Shown: positions 1-5,850 of the stretch, in pieces | How the letters are laid out: every line of letters begins with the position of its first letter | Position numbering within the stretch: position 1 is the first letter of the stretch | Assembly (NCBI GenBank): GCA_013002645.1 | Contig: JABDJF010000552.1 | Location: forward strand, 1 to 5,850 | Direction: 5' to 3' | DNA length: 5,850 nucleotides | From: Myxococcales bacterium | GTDB lineage: Bacteria > Myxococcota_A > Polyangia > Polyangiales > Houyiibacteriaceae | Notes under the pieces: model-generated | What the model saw: only the letters and a program-made list of their open reading frames with translations | What the model was told of the DNA's origin: nothing | Databases searched by the model: none | Program-made: the position numbers and the translations under genes

Positions 1-294
1 TGCACGGACAGCAACGCCGAGTACGACAGCGTCAACGGGGTGCACGCAAGCTTTTCCGCGATTCCCTGTGGCACGGGGGCCCGCGCGCAGAACGAGTGCC
101 CCAACTGGCCGTCCAACCAAGTGATCATCAGCGGCTGCCTGCAGGCCATGTGGGACGAGGGACCGGAGGACGGAAACCCGAATACGGTCAACGGCCACTA
201 CGAGAGCATGGCGACGAGCACCTACACGCGGGTCGCCTGCGGTTTCTTTACCACCCCTTCGGGAAATGTCTGGGGCGTTCAGAACTTCGACTAA
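1..294 (+). CDS. CAP/SCP-domain protein, C-terminal part (5' end outside window)
   Basis: The frame is open from base 1 to a TAA at 292-294, giving the last 97 residues of a protein whose start lies before the window. The residues match a CAP (SCP/PR-1/Ag5-like) domain: a His in VHASF (visible residue 15), Glu in AQNECPNW (32), Glu in MWDEGP (53) and His in NGHYESM (66) occupy the places of the CAP His-Glu-Glu-His cavity. The end VACGFF...VWGVQNF is the usual final strand region. It is clearly paralogous to the next gene, sharing CLQAMWDEGP and VACGF and ending in QNF. CAP proteins are normally secreted or surface-anchored; their biochemical role in bacteria is mostly undefined. Whether this copy carries a lipoprotein signal cannot be seen. 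It is probably co-transcribed with the downstream copy, 13 bp away. Confidence 0.85.
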   Translation, partial: CTDSNAEYDSVNGVHASFSAIPCGTGARAQNECPNWPSNQVIISGCLQAMWDEGPEDGNPNTVNGHYESMATSTYTRVACGFFTTPSGNVWGVQNFD

Positions 295-296
295 TG

Positions 297-302
297 AGGG
301 GG
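297..302 (+). promoter_or_regulatory. Ribosome binding site of second CAP gene
   Basis: AGGGGG begins 2 nt after the stop codon of the preceding gene and lies 5 nt before ATG 308. It supports 308 over the upstream in-frame ATG at 266 and implies that both CAP genes are read from one mRNA. Confidence 0.6.
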
Positions 303-307
303 CGCTC

Positions 308-901
308 ATGCGCGGGATGACAACCACGGTGCTGACGATTTGCTTGATGGCCACGGGATGCGGCGAATTCTTGGTGGAGCCGGGCGCCGGAGGATCGGGC
401 GGCGGAACCGCTGGAACGGGTGGGACGCCGGGTGACCCGCGTTTCATTGCGGACTGCAGCGACGGCGCGCTCGCGGCGCCTGTGCCGAATTGCCAACCCG
501 CGCCTCTGCCCGGCACCGGCGACCCGTACGCCGATTGCGTGACCCGAATCAACCAGCTCCGTTGGGAGTGCCAATGCCTCCCGGCGCTGCAACGCTGGAA
601 CGCGGCCGAGGGCTGCGCCGACCAGCACGCCCAATACGACAGCACCCGAAGCGCCCACTCGGGCTTCAGAGACGACATCTGCTCACCCCGAGGCTGGGCT
701 CAGAACGAATGTCCGGGCTGGCCGTCCGAAGACCGCGTCATCACGGGCTGCCTCCAGGCCATGTGGGACGAGGGCCCCGGCGAACCGTTCTCGGCGCACG
801 GCCACTACATCAACATGACCAACCCCGAATACAGCATGGTGGCCTGCGGCTTCTACGAAACCGCGGACGGGCAGTTCTGGTCGGTGCAGAACTTCCAGTA
901 G
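308..901 (+). CDS. CAP/SCP-domain lipoprotein
   Basis: This 197-residue predicted lipoprotein begins with a short hydrophobic signal (MRGMTTTVLTICLMATGC) whose Cys18 would be lipidated. The lipobox is loose (Ala at -3, Thr at -2, Gly at -1). A Gly/Ser/Thr-rich linker follows (about residues 26-42), then a Cys-rich region and a CAP domain from about residue 72 to the end. Candidate CAP cavity residues are His117 (AHSGF), Glu134 (AQNECPGW), Glu155 (MWDEGP) and His166 (HGHYINM); the domain ends in VACGFY...WSVQNFQ. I chose ATG 308 because AGGGGG at 297-302 sits 5 nt upstream and the signal peptide starts there; the in-frame ATG at 266 would overlap the previous gene and add 14 non-signal residues. 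It is a tandem paralogue of the gene before it. Its target at the cell surface is unknown. Its stop lies inside an inverted repeat shared with the convergent gene. Confidence 0.88.
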   Translation: MRGMTTTVLTICLMATGCGEFLVEPGAGGSGGGTAGTGGTPGDPRFIADCSDGALAAPVPNCQPAPLPGTGDPYADCVTRINQLRWECQCLPALQRWNAAEGCADQHAQYDSTRSAHSGFRDDICSPRGWAQNECPGWPSEDRVITGCLQAMWDEGPGEPFSAHGHYINMTNPEYSMVACGFYETADGQFWSVQNFQ

Positions 902-926
902 TCGGAAGCGCGCCCGACTATTGGAA
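893..926. terminator. Inverted repeat between convergent genes, possible bidirectional terminator
   Basis: The left arm TTCCAGTAGTCGG (893-905) and right arm CCGACTATTGGAA (914-926) pair over 13 positions around an 8-nt loop (AAGCGCGC). The only imperfection is 898/921, a G-U wobble in plus-strand RNA and an A-C mismatch in minus-strand RNA. Both stop codons lie in the arms (TAG 899-901 plus; TAG 920-918 minus). No U-tract follows on either side, so it is not a canonical intrinsic terminator. It may still end or stabilise both transcripts, or block read-through between convergent units. Confidence 0.6.
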
Positions 927-2891
927 CGGGCCGATGAGGCGGCTGTTGAGCACCTTGCCAGTGTCTGGATCGGCCTCGACAAAGTCCAGCGCCGAGACGC
1001 TGCACCCATCGGTGCAGGTGAACGCGGGCGCGAACGCGCCACCAATGCCCGCAGGACAGTCGCTGCCGCCGAGCGCATCATCGAGACAGACGCGGAGCGG
1101 CGAGGAGACGCTTTCGTTGCCCCCGTTGTCGGTCGCCCGCGCTGCAACGCATGCGAAGCCGGGGCTGATGCCAGCTCCCGGAAAATCGAATCGGTCGCCG
1201 ATGCACCGGAGCGCGGTGAGCGGAGCGCGGCCGAAGATCGCCGGCCGCAGGCCGTCTGGGTCGGTGTTGTCGGGGATGACGCGTGTGAGCGTGGTCGCGA
1301 GGCAGACCTCGTCCGGCGGCTCCGTGGCGTTGCCGGTCCCGTTGCCATTGTCCCCTCCGAAGCAGAACGGCGCACCATCGTAGGGAAAGGGAAGCGTCAG
1401 GAGAGGCGACAGTTCTTGAAAATACGCGTTCCCCGACGCGGCGACGGAGGTCATGTCGATCACGACCGCGGGCTGATTGCCGGCCGGATTGTTGGGTAGG
1501 AAATCCGGATTGATCGAGTCACAAACACCATCGCTATCGGTGTCGATCAAGAGGGCCTGCGTCTGGTCGTCGAGGATGTACACCTGGACGTCGTCCTTGT
1601 TGACGCCGGAGATGGCCGAGACACGATTGGTTCGATCTTCAATCCGCGCGCGGAAAGAGGGCACCGGCCCGAGGACCGTTGCATCATTGGCGGCCTCCGC
1701 TCCGACGGGGTCGAACGCACTGGAACAGATCTGCCCGGTCATCTCTTCTTGGGCCTCCCGGACGGTGGGCGGATCCATGTCGAGCAGAGGCGGCAGCGAA
1801 TCGAGCTGGACCGAGAGCTCTTTGGTGGTGTCGTTGCCGGCGAGATCGGCAGCTGTGACGTTGATCGTGATCTGGCCAATCGTCTCCGGATACTGGTTCG
1901 CATCGAAGGAGCCCCTGTACCGGTTCGTCCCTCCGACCGGGGTCATGCTGAACTCCTGGCTCGACCCCTGCGCCAAGATCCGGTACCGCACGGTCGAGGC
2001 GTCGACGCCCGACGGATCGGTGATTTCGGCGATGACGTCGGTCGCTCCGGCGATGATCGAAGCGAGCTCGGGCTCGACGATATTGATCGTCGGGCCGGCG
2101 GCATCCACGGTGAAGCTGCGCGTCTCGAGGCGCGTGACGCCGCGCCCGTTCGCGACGCTGACGGAAAACTCGTAGTCGCCGTTGAGTGCGGTCTCGTAAA
2201 GGGGGCCATCGAAATCCACCGTTCCGATGAGGACGCCTTCCTCGCTGACGATGTTGGTGATCCGTGCCCCGGCGACGATCAGGCTGCCGGTGCCCGCGAG
2301 ATCCGGCTCGGCCAAGTTGTCTGAATCGCTCACTGGATCAGCCGTGATCGTGAACTCGACGTCCATGCCTCCCGCCTGAACCGAGCCATCATCTGGCGCA
2401 AGGATCACGACGCTCGGGCCCAAATCGAGAAAGGTCATCACCGTGGCGCTCGAGCACAGCCTCTCCGCGGAGGAATCAGACGCCTCGCACGCGACCGTAA
2501 GGGAGCCGTTTGGATAGGAGCCGAGCTCGAGGGAAGCCGAAAACGTTCCATCCCCGTTGTTGACGACGGTGGGCGTCTCGGTCGCGCCAGCGGCATCACC
2601 CACGGTGATCTGGACCGTCGTGTCGTCCACCAAGGCCTCCGTGGCCGTGACGGCGCATTCGACGGTGAGGTTGGGCTTGGTGACGAGCGTGTCGGTGTTT
2701 GGATCGGCCGCAGGTGTCGGAAGGGTAATCGCGACCGCCGGCCCGCCCTCGTCCGAACAGACGTCGATGCCGCCTCCTCCACTGCCACCGCCCCTCCCGC
2801 CGCTCGGCGGCGGCGTCACGATGTCGTTGCAGCCTAGCTGAACAAGAAGAAACAATAGGCCAAAACCAAGCCGTACTACTCGATGCGTCAT
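918..2891 (-). CDS. Large Ig-like-domain surface lipoprotein (hypothetical)
   Basis: The 657-residue product starts with a signal (Arg4/Arg7, then GFGLLFLLVQLGC) that places Cys21 as the likely lipidation site, although Gln at -3 is atypical for a lipobox. A Pro/Gly/Ser linker follows (27-41). Three beta-sandwich, Ig/cadherin-like modules can be outlined at about 51-155, 159-264 and 267-363. They open with similar strands (VAITLPTP, SVVILAPDDG, TINIVEPE), and the third carries the motif AADLAGN typical of bacterial Ig-like repeats. The part beyond about 380 is not recognised; it holds an acidic DTDSDGVCD stretch (450-458) resembling a thrombospondin type 3 Ca-binding loop and many Cys between 509 and 630. 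No enzyme motif is visible, so adhesion or a structural surface role is an inference. ATG 2891 is preceded by a GGGGGAAG Shine-Dalgarno. It lies 92 bp after yggX on the same strand, enough room for its own promoter, though I cannot point to one. Confidence 0.82.
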   Translation of the reverse strand: MTHRVVRLGFGLLFLLVQLGCNDIVTPPPSGGRGGGSGGGGIDVCSDEGGPAVAITLPTPAADPNTDTLVTKPNLTVECAVTATEALVDDTTVQITVGDAAGATETPTVVNNGDGTFSASLELGSYPNGSLTVACEASDSSAERLCSSATVMTFLDLGPSVVILAPDDGSVQAGGMDVEFTITADPVSDSDNLAEPDLAGTGSLIVAGARITNIVSEEGVLIGTVDFDGPLYETALNGDYEFSVSVANGRGVTRLETRSFTVDAAGPTINIVEPELASIIAGATDVIAEITDPSGVDASTVRYRILAQGSSQEFSMTPVGGTNRYRGSFDANQYPETIGQITINVTAADLAGNDTTKELSVQLDSLPPLLDMDPPTVREAQEEMTGQICSSAFDPVGAEAANDATVLGPVPSFRARIEDRTNRVSAISGVNKDDVQVYILDDQTQALLIDTDSDGVCDSINPDFLPNNPAGNQPAVVIDMTSVAASGNAYFQELSPLLTLPFPYDGAPFCFGGDNGNGTGNATEPPDEVCLATTLTRVIPDNTDPDGLRPAIFGRAPLTALRCIGDRFDFPGAGISPGFACVAARATDNGGNESVSSPLRVCLDDALGGSDCPAGIGGAFAPAFTCTDGCSVSALDFVEADPDTGKVLNSRLIGPFQ

Positions 2892-2926
2892 CCGGTCTTC
2901 CCCCGCTGGAAGTAACTGGTAGCAGG

Positions 2927-2947
2927 GTCGCCCAGAACCCGAGCGAC
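2927..2947 (-). other. Weak hairpin in yggX-lipoprotein gap
   Basis: In the 92-bp gap, minus-strand GTCGCTC (2947-2941) can pair with GGGCGAC (2933-2927) around a 7-nt loop, with one G-U wobble. It has no following U-tract. It could mark the end of the purine-yggX transcript, but a stem of this size can occur by chance in GC-rich DNA. Confidence 0.25.
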
Positions 2948-2983
2948 GGCCAATTTTCCAGCGGAAGCGGTGGGCTGCCTCGC

Positions 2984-3274
2984 CTATTCGCTCGGCGGGG
3001 TCCAGGCGGTCGCTGCGGCCTCACCCTCTTCGAGACCGAGCCAAATTCGCAGTTGTTTCAACATGAACTCGGTGCCCTCGCGCGACGAGAGGTCGACCCG
3101 GTAGGTGTTGATGTAGCGAACGCTCTCCTGGAGCCACTGATCCCAACCGTCTTTCGAGACCTTTTCGAAGATGAATTGGCCTATTTCGTTAGGGAAAGGC
3201 GGCTTGCTGAGCCCCGGGAGCTCACGGTCGAGCTTGATGCAGTGAACGAGGCGATTGGGATCGGCTTCAGGCAT
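2984..3274 (-). CDS. yggX: Probable Fe(2+)-trafficking protein YggX
   Basis: The 96-residue product matches the small YggX family (about 90 residues) along its length. An N-terminal VHCIKLDRELPGL holds the conserved Cys (Cys12), followed by PFPNEIGQFIFEKVSKDGWDQW with the family's Trp-x-x-Trp spacing, then YIN and a C-terminal helix (FMLKQLRIWLGL). In enterobacteria YggX is cytoplasmic, binds or moves ferrous iron and protects labile Fe-S clusters from oxidative damage; that role is carried over here by homology. ATG 3274 was chosen because it gives the family's usual N-terminal length. A GTG at 3295 would add seven residues and has no visible ribosome site; ATG 3274 also lacks a strong one, so the start is less certain than the gene. 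It is the last gene of the minus-strand purine run, 36 nt after the Nudix gene. Confidence 0.9.
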   Translation of the reverse strand: MPEADPNRLVHCIKLDRELPGLSKPPFPNEIGQFIFEKVSKDGWDQWLQESVRYINTYRVDLSSREGTEFMLKQLRIWLGLEEGEAAATAWTPPSE

Positions 3275-3296
3275 GGCTGGCGGAGAACCTAGCACC

Positions 3297-3317
3297 GGGC
3301 CAGCGGCTGGCTAGCCC
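3297..3317 (-). other. Hairpin spanning Nudix stop codon, upstream of yggX
   Basis: Minus-strand GGGCTAGC (3317-3310) pairs with GCTGGCCC (3304-3297) over 8 bp around a 5-nt loop. The G-U wobble forms only in minus-strand RNA, the transcribed sense. The Nudix stop TAG (3313-3311) is in the first arm. No U-tract follows. It might be an RNA-processing or partial-termination element that tunes yggX relative to the upstream genes. Confidence 0.35.
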
Positions 3318-3892
3318 AGAATTCGGAAGAACGAGCGGAGCATCTGGTAGGTGAGCCCCCAGACGACACGGCCCCCCACGTCGTAGGCCGGGAAGTCGAT
3401 GTTCGTGCCGTGCCATTGATAAGGGCGCACGGTGTCGACCTCGCCTCGGTAGAGTGGCAGAAGCGGCGTCCAGAGCGCCTCGGCGACTTCGCGATCGTCG
3501 ACTTGGAGCGGCGACTCGCGGTGAACCTCGAAGACGAAGGGGCGAATCACGGTCTCCTGCGGCTTGCCGCGCGCGATCGCCTGAAGGTCGTCGAGCTGCC
3601 CGATGTGCTCGGCTTCGATCGACAGGTCGAGGCCAACTTCTTCGCGAGTCTCCCGGATCGCGGTCTGCAGGAGCGTCGCGTCGCCGACGTCGTGCCGGCC
3701 GCCCGGAAACGCCATATGCCCCGACCACGGGTCCTGCGGATGCTCCGCCCGCCGAATGAAAAACAGCTCAGGCCCCACGACGCCTTCGCGAAGGAGCACC
3801 GCGACCGCGGCCCACTTCTCGTGCTCCGCTAGCTCCCGTGGCGCTCGCTCCACGAGCACGTTGCGAACATCCGGCAGCCCGAGAACCGTCAT
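3311..3892 (-). CDS. Nudix hydrolase, CoA pyrophosphatase (NudL-like)
   Basis: This 193-residue product carries a Nudix box at residues 65-88: FPGGRHDVGD leads into RETREEVGL, with Arg80, Glu81, Glu84 and Glu85 as the metal-binding helix and Gly87 after it. Asp71 stands where the generic box has Glu, as in CoA-type members. The preceding LFFIRRAEHPQDPWSGHMAF matches the CoAse motif before the box, and VWGLTYQML near the C-terminus is also typical. Family members split CoA or acyl-CoA into 3',5'-ADP and phosphopantetheine, acting as cytoplasmic housecleaning enzymes; another nucleotide substrate cannot be excluded. ATG 3892 lies 5 nt after the purS stop, with AGGAAGG just before it, which suggests coupled translation. 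The longer frame reaching 3958 would run inside purS and lacks family similarity. Confidence 0.88.
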   Translation of the reverse strand: MTVLGLPDVRNVLVERAPRELAEHEKWAAVAVLLREGVVGPELFFIRRAEHPQDPWSGHMAFPGGRHDVGDATLLQTAIRETREEVGLDLSIEAEHIGQLDDLQAIARGKPQETVIRPFVFEVHRESPLQVDDREVAEALWTPLLPLYRGEVDTVRPYQWHGTNIDFPAYDVGGRVVWGLTYQMLRSFFRILG

Positions 3893-3897
3893 CCTTC

Positions 3898-4140
3898 CTA
3901 GTCGACGATCTCGTAGCGGAAGTCTTCGATGACGGGGTTCGCCAGAAGCTTCTCGCACATGGATTGAATGTGGGCATCGGCGGAGGCCTTGTCGTTGCCG
4001 TCGAGCTCGAGCTCGATGAGCTTGCCGACGCGCGCGGATTTCACCTCTTTGAAGCCGAGCGTGCCGAGGGATCGGCGCACGGCGTCGCCCTGCGGGTCGA
4101 GAACTTCACGCTTCAGGGTGACGAAGATGTTCGCCTTCAT
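3898..4140 (-). CDS. purS: Phosphoribosylformylglycinamidine synthase subunit PurS
   Basis: The 80-residue product is the full usual length of PurS. It has [17 protein letters not shown] (14-30), an Arg-x-Gly-Lys stretch (RVGK, 37-40) and the C-terminal [16 protein letters not shown] (62-77), all hallmarks of the family. PurS is a small dimeric bridge that lets PurQ (glutaminase) pass ammonia to small-type PurL, which makes FGAM from FGAR with ATP in step 4 of IMP synthesis. The ATG overlaps the purC stop as ATGA, and GGAGGG lies at 4149-4144, so translation is coupled to purC. Oddly, neither purQ nor purL follows; a Nudix gene does. The presence of PurS implies that the genome uses the split PurS/PurQ/PurL enzyme rather than the long single-chain PurL. 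Confidence 0.95.
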   Translation of the reverse strand: MKANIFVTLKREVLDPQGDAVRRSLGTLGFKEVKSARVGKLIELELDGNDKASADAHIQSMCEKLLANPVIEDFRYEIVD

Positions 4141-5108
4141 GATCCCTCCAAGCCCAGGTTCTCGGCGATTCGCGACAATGGGTTCGCCGTGTCGGGCGCG
4201 AACGCGGTGCCGCGGATCTCGTCGCAGGCCTGAATGTAGCGGCGGGATGCTTCGACCCGCACCTCGTCGGGGATCGTGGGCACGGGGCCGTCACCTTTGT
4301 AGCCATTGCTGGCAAGCCAGCGTCGCACGTACTCCTTGTCGAAGCTCTCCGGGTCTTCTCCTGCGGCGAATCGCTTTGGGTAGGTGCTCGCGTACCAGAA
4401 CCGCGACGAGTCGGGCGTGTGGATCTCGTCGATGACGACGATCTTGCCGTCTGGGGTTTTCCCGAATTCGTACTTGGTGTCGACCAAGATCAAACCACGA
4501 TCGCCGCAAACCTTCTGACCGTGGGTGAAGAGCGCCATCGCGTAGCGAGCCGCCTCGTCGAAATCCTCGGCGCTGATGCGACCCATCGCGAGAATCTCCT
4601 CGCGCGAGACCGACACGTCGTGGTCGCCCTTAGCCGCTTTGGTGCTCGGGGTCAGAATCGGATCCGGGAGCTTTTGGTGCTTCTTCAAACCGTCTGGAAG
4701 CTCGTGACCGCAGAAAACGCGGGTGCCCTTCTCGTAGTGGGTCCAGATGCTGGTCGAGGTGACACCGGTGATGTACGCGCGAACGACCATCTCGACCGGC
4801 AGCGGCTCGCATTCGATGCCGACCATGACGTTCGGGTCCGGAACGTCGACGACGTGGTTGGGAACGATGCCTTTGGTTTCTTCAAACCACCAGGCGGCCA
4901 GGCCGTTGAGGACCTGTCCTTTATAAGGAAGCGTCCCAAGGACGCGGTCGAAGGCGCTGATGCGGTCGGTGACGACGATGTAGCGCTTGCCGTCAGCGAT
5001 ATAGCAGTCACGAACTTTGCCCTCGTACTTGCGTCCGAGCGATTCGAAGTGGGTGCCATCGAGGGTTCGTGTGAGCCCCTCTTGCAGGACCTCGGGTGCG
5101 ACCGTCAT
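4137..5108 (-). CDS. purC: SAICAR synthase PurC
   Basis: The product of 323 residues joins CAIR and aspartate with ATP hydrolysis to form SAICAR in de novo purine synthesis. Visible motifs are GKVRD (30-34, nucleotide-binding strand region), TDRISAFD (47-54), [11 protein letters not shown] (105-115), LVDTKYEFG (208-216, the second family signature) and [12 protein letters not shown] (227-238). The length is nearer the roughly 300-residue yeast Ade1-like form than the roughly 240-residue E. coli form; the middle segment [19 protein letters not shown] is typical of the longer class. ATG 5108 is chosen because AGGAG (5119-5115) lies 6 nt upstream; extending to 5156 would add 16 residues lying within purB. 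It begins 1 nt after the purB stop and ends overlapping the purS start by 4 nt. Confidence 0.96.
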   Translation of the reverse strand: MTVAPEVLQEGLTRTLDGTHFESLGRKYEGKVRDCYIADGKRYIVVTDRISAFDRVLGTLPYKGQVLNGLAAWWFEETKGIVPNHVVDVPDPNVMVGIECEPLPVEMVVRAYITGVTSTSIWTHYEKGTRVFCGHELPDGLKKHQKLPDPILTPSTKAAKGDHDVSVSREEILAMGRISAEDFDEAARYAMALFTHGQKVCGDRGLILVDTKYEFGKTPDGKIVVIDEIHTPDSSRFWYASTYPKRFAAGEDPESFDKEYVRRWLASNGYKGDGPVPTIPDEVRVEASRRYIQACDEIRGTAFAPDTANPLSRIAENLGLEGS

Positions 5109-5109
5109 C

Positions 5110-5850
5110 TCAATCTCCTTCCAAGACGCGATCGATGATCGTGTCGACGTGTGCAAGCGCGTGATTCAAGTCGAACTCGCGGTCAATCTCGTCGGCCGAA
5201 AGCCGCGCCCGAATGTCCGCATCCTCGTGAAGGAGCGCGCGGAACTCCCCCTCCCCTTCGAAGGCCTTCATCGCGTTTCGCTGAATCAGCACGTAGGCCT
5301 CCTGCCGGCCGAGCCCTTTTCCGATCAGGGCGAGCAAGATGCCTTCGCTCGCCCAAAGCCCACCGGTCTGGTCGAGATTCTGGCGAAGCCGATCCGGGTA
5401 AACGACCAGATCGGCGACTACGCCGCGGAGGCGGTCCAACATGAAGGCCAGCGTCGCGGTTGCATCCGGGAGCATCATGCGCTCGGCCGACGAGTGACTG
5501 ATGTCGCGCTCGTGCCACAGGGCGACGTTTTCAAGGCCCGGAACGACCGCCGCCCGCACGACCCGGCCGAGGCCGCAGAGATTCTCGGTCAGAACTGGAT
5601 TGCGTTTGTGCGGCATGGCGCTCGAGCCTTTTTGGCCCTTCTTGAAGTGCTCTTCGGCTTCACCAACCTCGGTTCGCTGCCAATGGCGGACATTGGTCGA
5701 GAGACGCTCGATGCCCGCCGCCAGGATGCCGAGCGCCGAGACGTACGCCGCATGACGATCGCGCGCGACGACCTGCGTCGAGGCCGTTTCGGGCCGGAGT
5801 CCGAGGGAACCGAGCGCTTCGGCCTCGATGGCCGGGGATAGGTGTGCGTA
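5110..5850 (-). CDS. purB: Adenylosuccinate lyase PurB, C-terminal part (5' end outside window)
   Basis: The frame is open from the window edge to TGA at 5112-5110, giving the last 246 residues; the N-terminal part lies beyond 5850. PurB releases fumarate from SAICAR (giving AICAR) and from adenylosuccinate (giving AMP), acting as a cytoplasmic tetramer. The fumarase/aspartase-superfamily signature [11 protein letters not shown] is at visible residues 75-85, the flexible loop with the catalytic Ser, and [14 protein letters not shown] is at 111-124. The segment [13 protein letters not shown] upstream also fits. The C-terminal third has the short Bacillus-type arrangement ending in the [17 protein letters not shown] helix, not the longer E. 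coli type. No internal frameshift is seen. It is the first visible gene of the purB-purC-purS run, and its product acts directly after PurC in the pathway. Confidence 0.96.
   Translation of the reverse strand, partial: YAHLSPAIEAEALGSLGLRPETASTQVVARDRHAAYVSALGILAAGIERLSTNVRHWQRTEVGEAEEHFKKGQKGSSAMPHKRNPVLTENLCGLGRVVRAAVVPGLENVALWHERDISHSSAERMMLPDATATLAFMLDRLRGVVADLVVYPDRLRQNLDQTGGLWASEGILLALIGKGLGRQEAYVLIQRNAMKAFEGEGEFRALLHEDADIRARLSADEIDREFDLNHALAHVDTIIDRVLEGD
5115..5119 (-). promoter_or_regulatory. Shine-Dalgarno of purC inside purB 3' end
   Basis: Minus-strand AGGAG, within a longer GGAAGGAGAT, forms the last codons of purB and lies 6 nt before the purC ATG at 5108. It fixes the purC start and implies re-initiation by ribosomes finishing purB. 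Confidence 0.7.

Noticed and set aside
370..432. GC-rich Gly-coding stretch, considered as a simple repeat
   Set aside because: Codons vary and it encodes a flexible linker after the lipobox; no exact repeat unit.
248..658. Minus-strand 136-codon frame over the second CAP gene
   Set aside because: Ala/Arg-rich composition without motifs; the CAP frame has motifs and a ribosome site.
490..1383. Long plus-strand open frame across the CAP gene and the convergent lipoprotein end
   Set aside because: It is Arg/Pro-rich, lacks any family motif and overlaps two well-supported genes; a shadow frame of GC-rich coding DNA.
921..2324. Several long plus-strand frames antisense to the Ig-like lipoprotein gene
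   Set aside because: None has a recognisable domain or ribosome site; the minus-strand gene has a signal peptide and modular domain structure.
3676..3684. Asp in place of the first Glu of the Nudix box, considered as a sign of an inactive enzyme
   Set aside because: Asp at this place is normal in CoA-pyrophosphatase-type members, and the RExxEE helix is intact.
3893..3958. Upstream extension of the Nudix gene
   Set aside because: The extra 22 residues are Arg-rich, fall inside purS and lack a family match; ATG 3892 fits the operon spacing.
4419..5841. Plus-strand frames of 239 and 274 codons antisense to purC and purB
   Set aside because: They are mirror images of highly conserved genes, with no motifs of their own.
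1..5850. tRNA, rRNA, CRISPR, transposon ends or phage genes
   Set aside because: No cloverleaf, regular repeat-spacer pattern, transposase motif or terminal repeats were seen by eye.

Overview
The window is GC-rich and fully coding on a bacterial chromosome. The best guess for the source is a myxobacterium-like (Myxococcota, formerly Deltaproteobacteria) genome. That guess rests on small Cys-rich CAP-domain lipoproteins, lipoproteins with a Gly/Ser-rich linker right after the lipid-anchored Cys, and a large Ig-like lipoprotein. It is an inference, not a database result.

Layout. Positions 1-901 on the plus strand hold two tandem, paralogous CAP/SCP-domain genes; the first is cut by the window edge and the second is a complete predicted lipoprotein. 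Positions 918-2891 on the minus strand encode a 657-residue predicted surface lipoprotein with three Ig-like modules and a Cys-rich C-terminal region. The two groups converge with only 16 bp between their stop codons, and an almost perfect 13-bp-stem inverted repeat (893-926) covers both stops.

The rest, 2984-5850 on the minus strand, is a tightly packed run read right to left: purB (5' end outside the window), purC, purS, a CoA-pyrophosphatase-type Nudix hydrolase and a YggX-type Fe(2+)-trafficking protein. Junctions are 1 nt (purB-purC), a 4-nt ATGA overlap (purC-purS), 5 nt (purS-Nudix) and 36 nt (Nudix-yggX), which points to one transcription unit with translational coupling. Its promoter lies beyond position 5850.

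How the genes work together. PurC makes SAICAR, PurB cleaves SAICAR to AICAR and also adenylosuccinate to AMP, and PurS is the small subunit of the three-part FGAM synthase (PurS/PurQ/PurL). The usual partners purQ and purL do not follow purS here; a Nudix housecleaning enzyme and an iron/oxidative-stress protein do. The three lipoprotein genes look like an unrelated cell-surface set.

I see no tRNA, rRNA, CRISPR array, insertion sequence or phage gene. No clearly new system is evident. The most noticeable structure is the palindrome that makes two unrelated convergent genes both end in Phe-Gln-stop.
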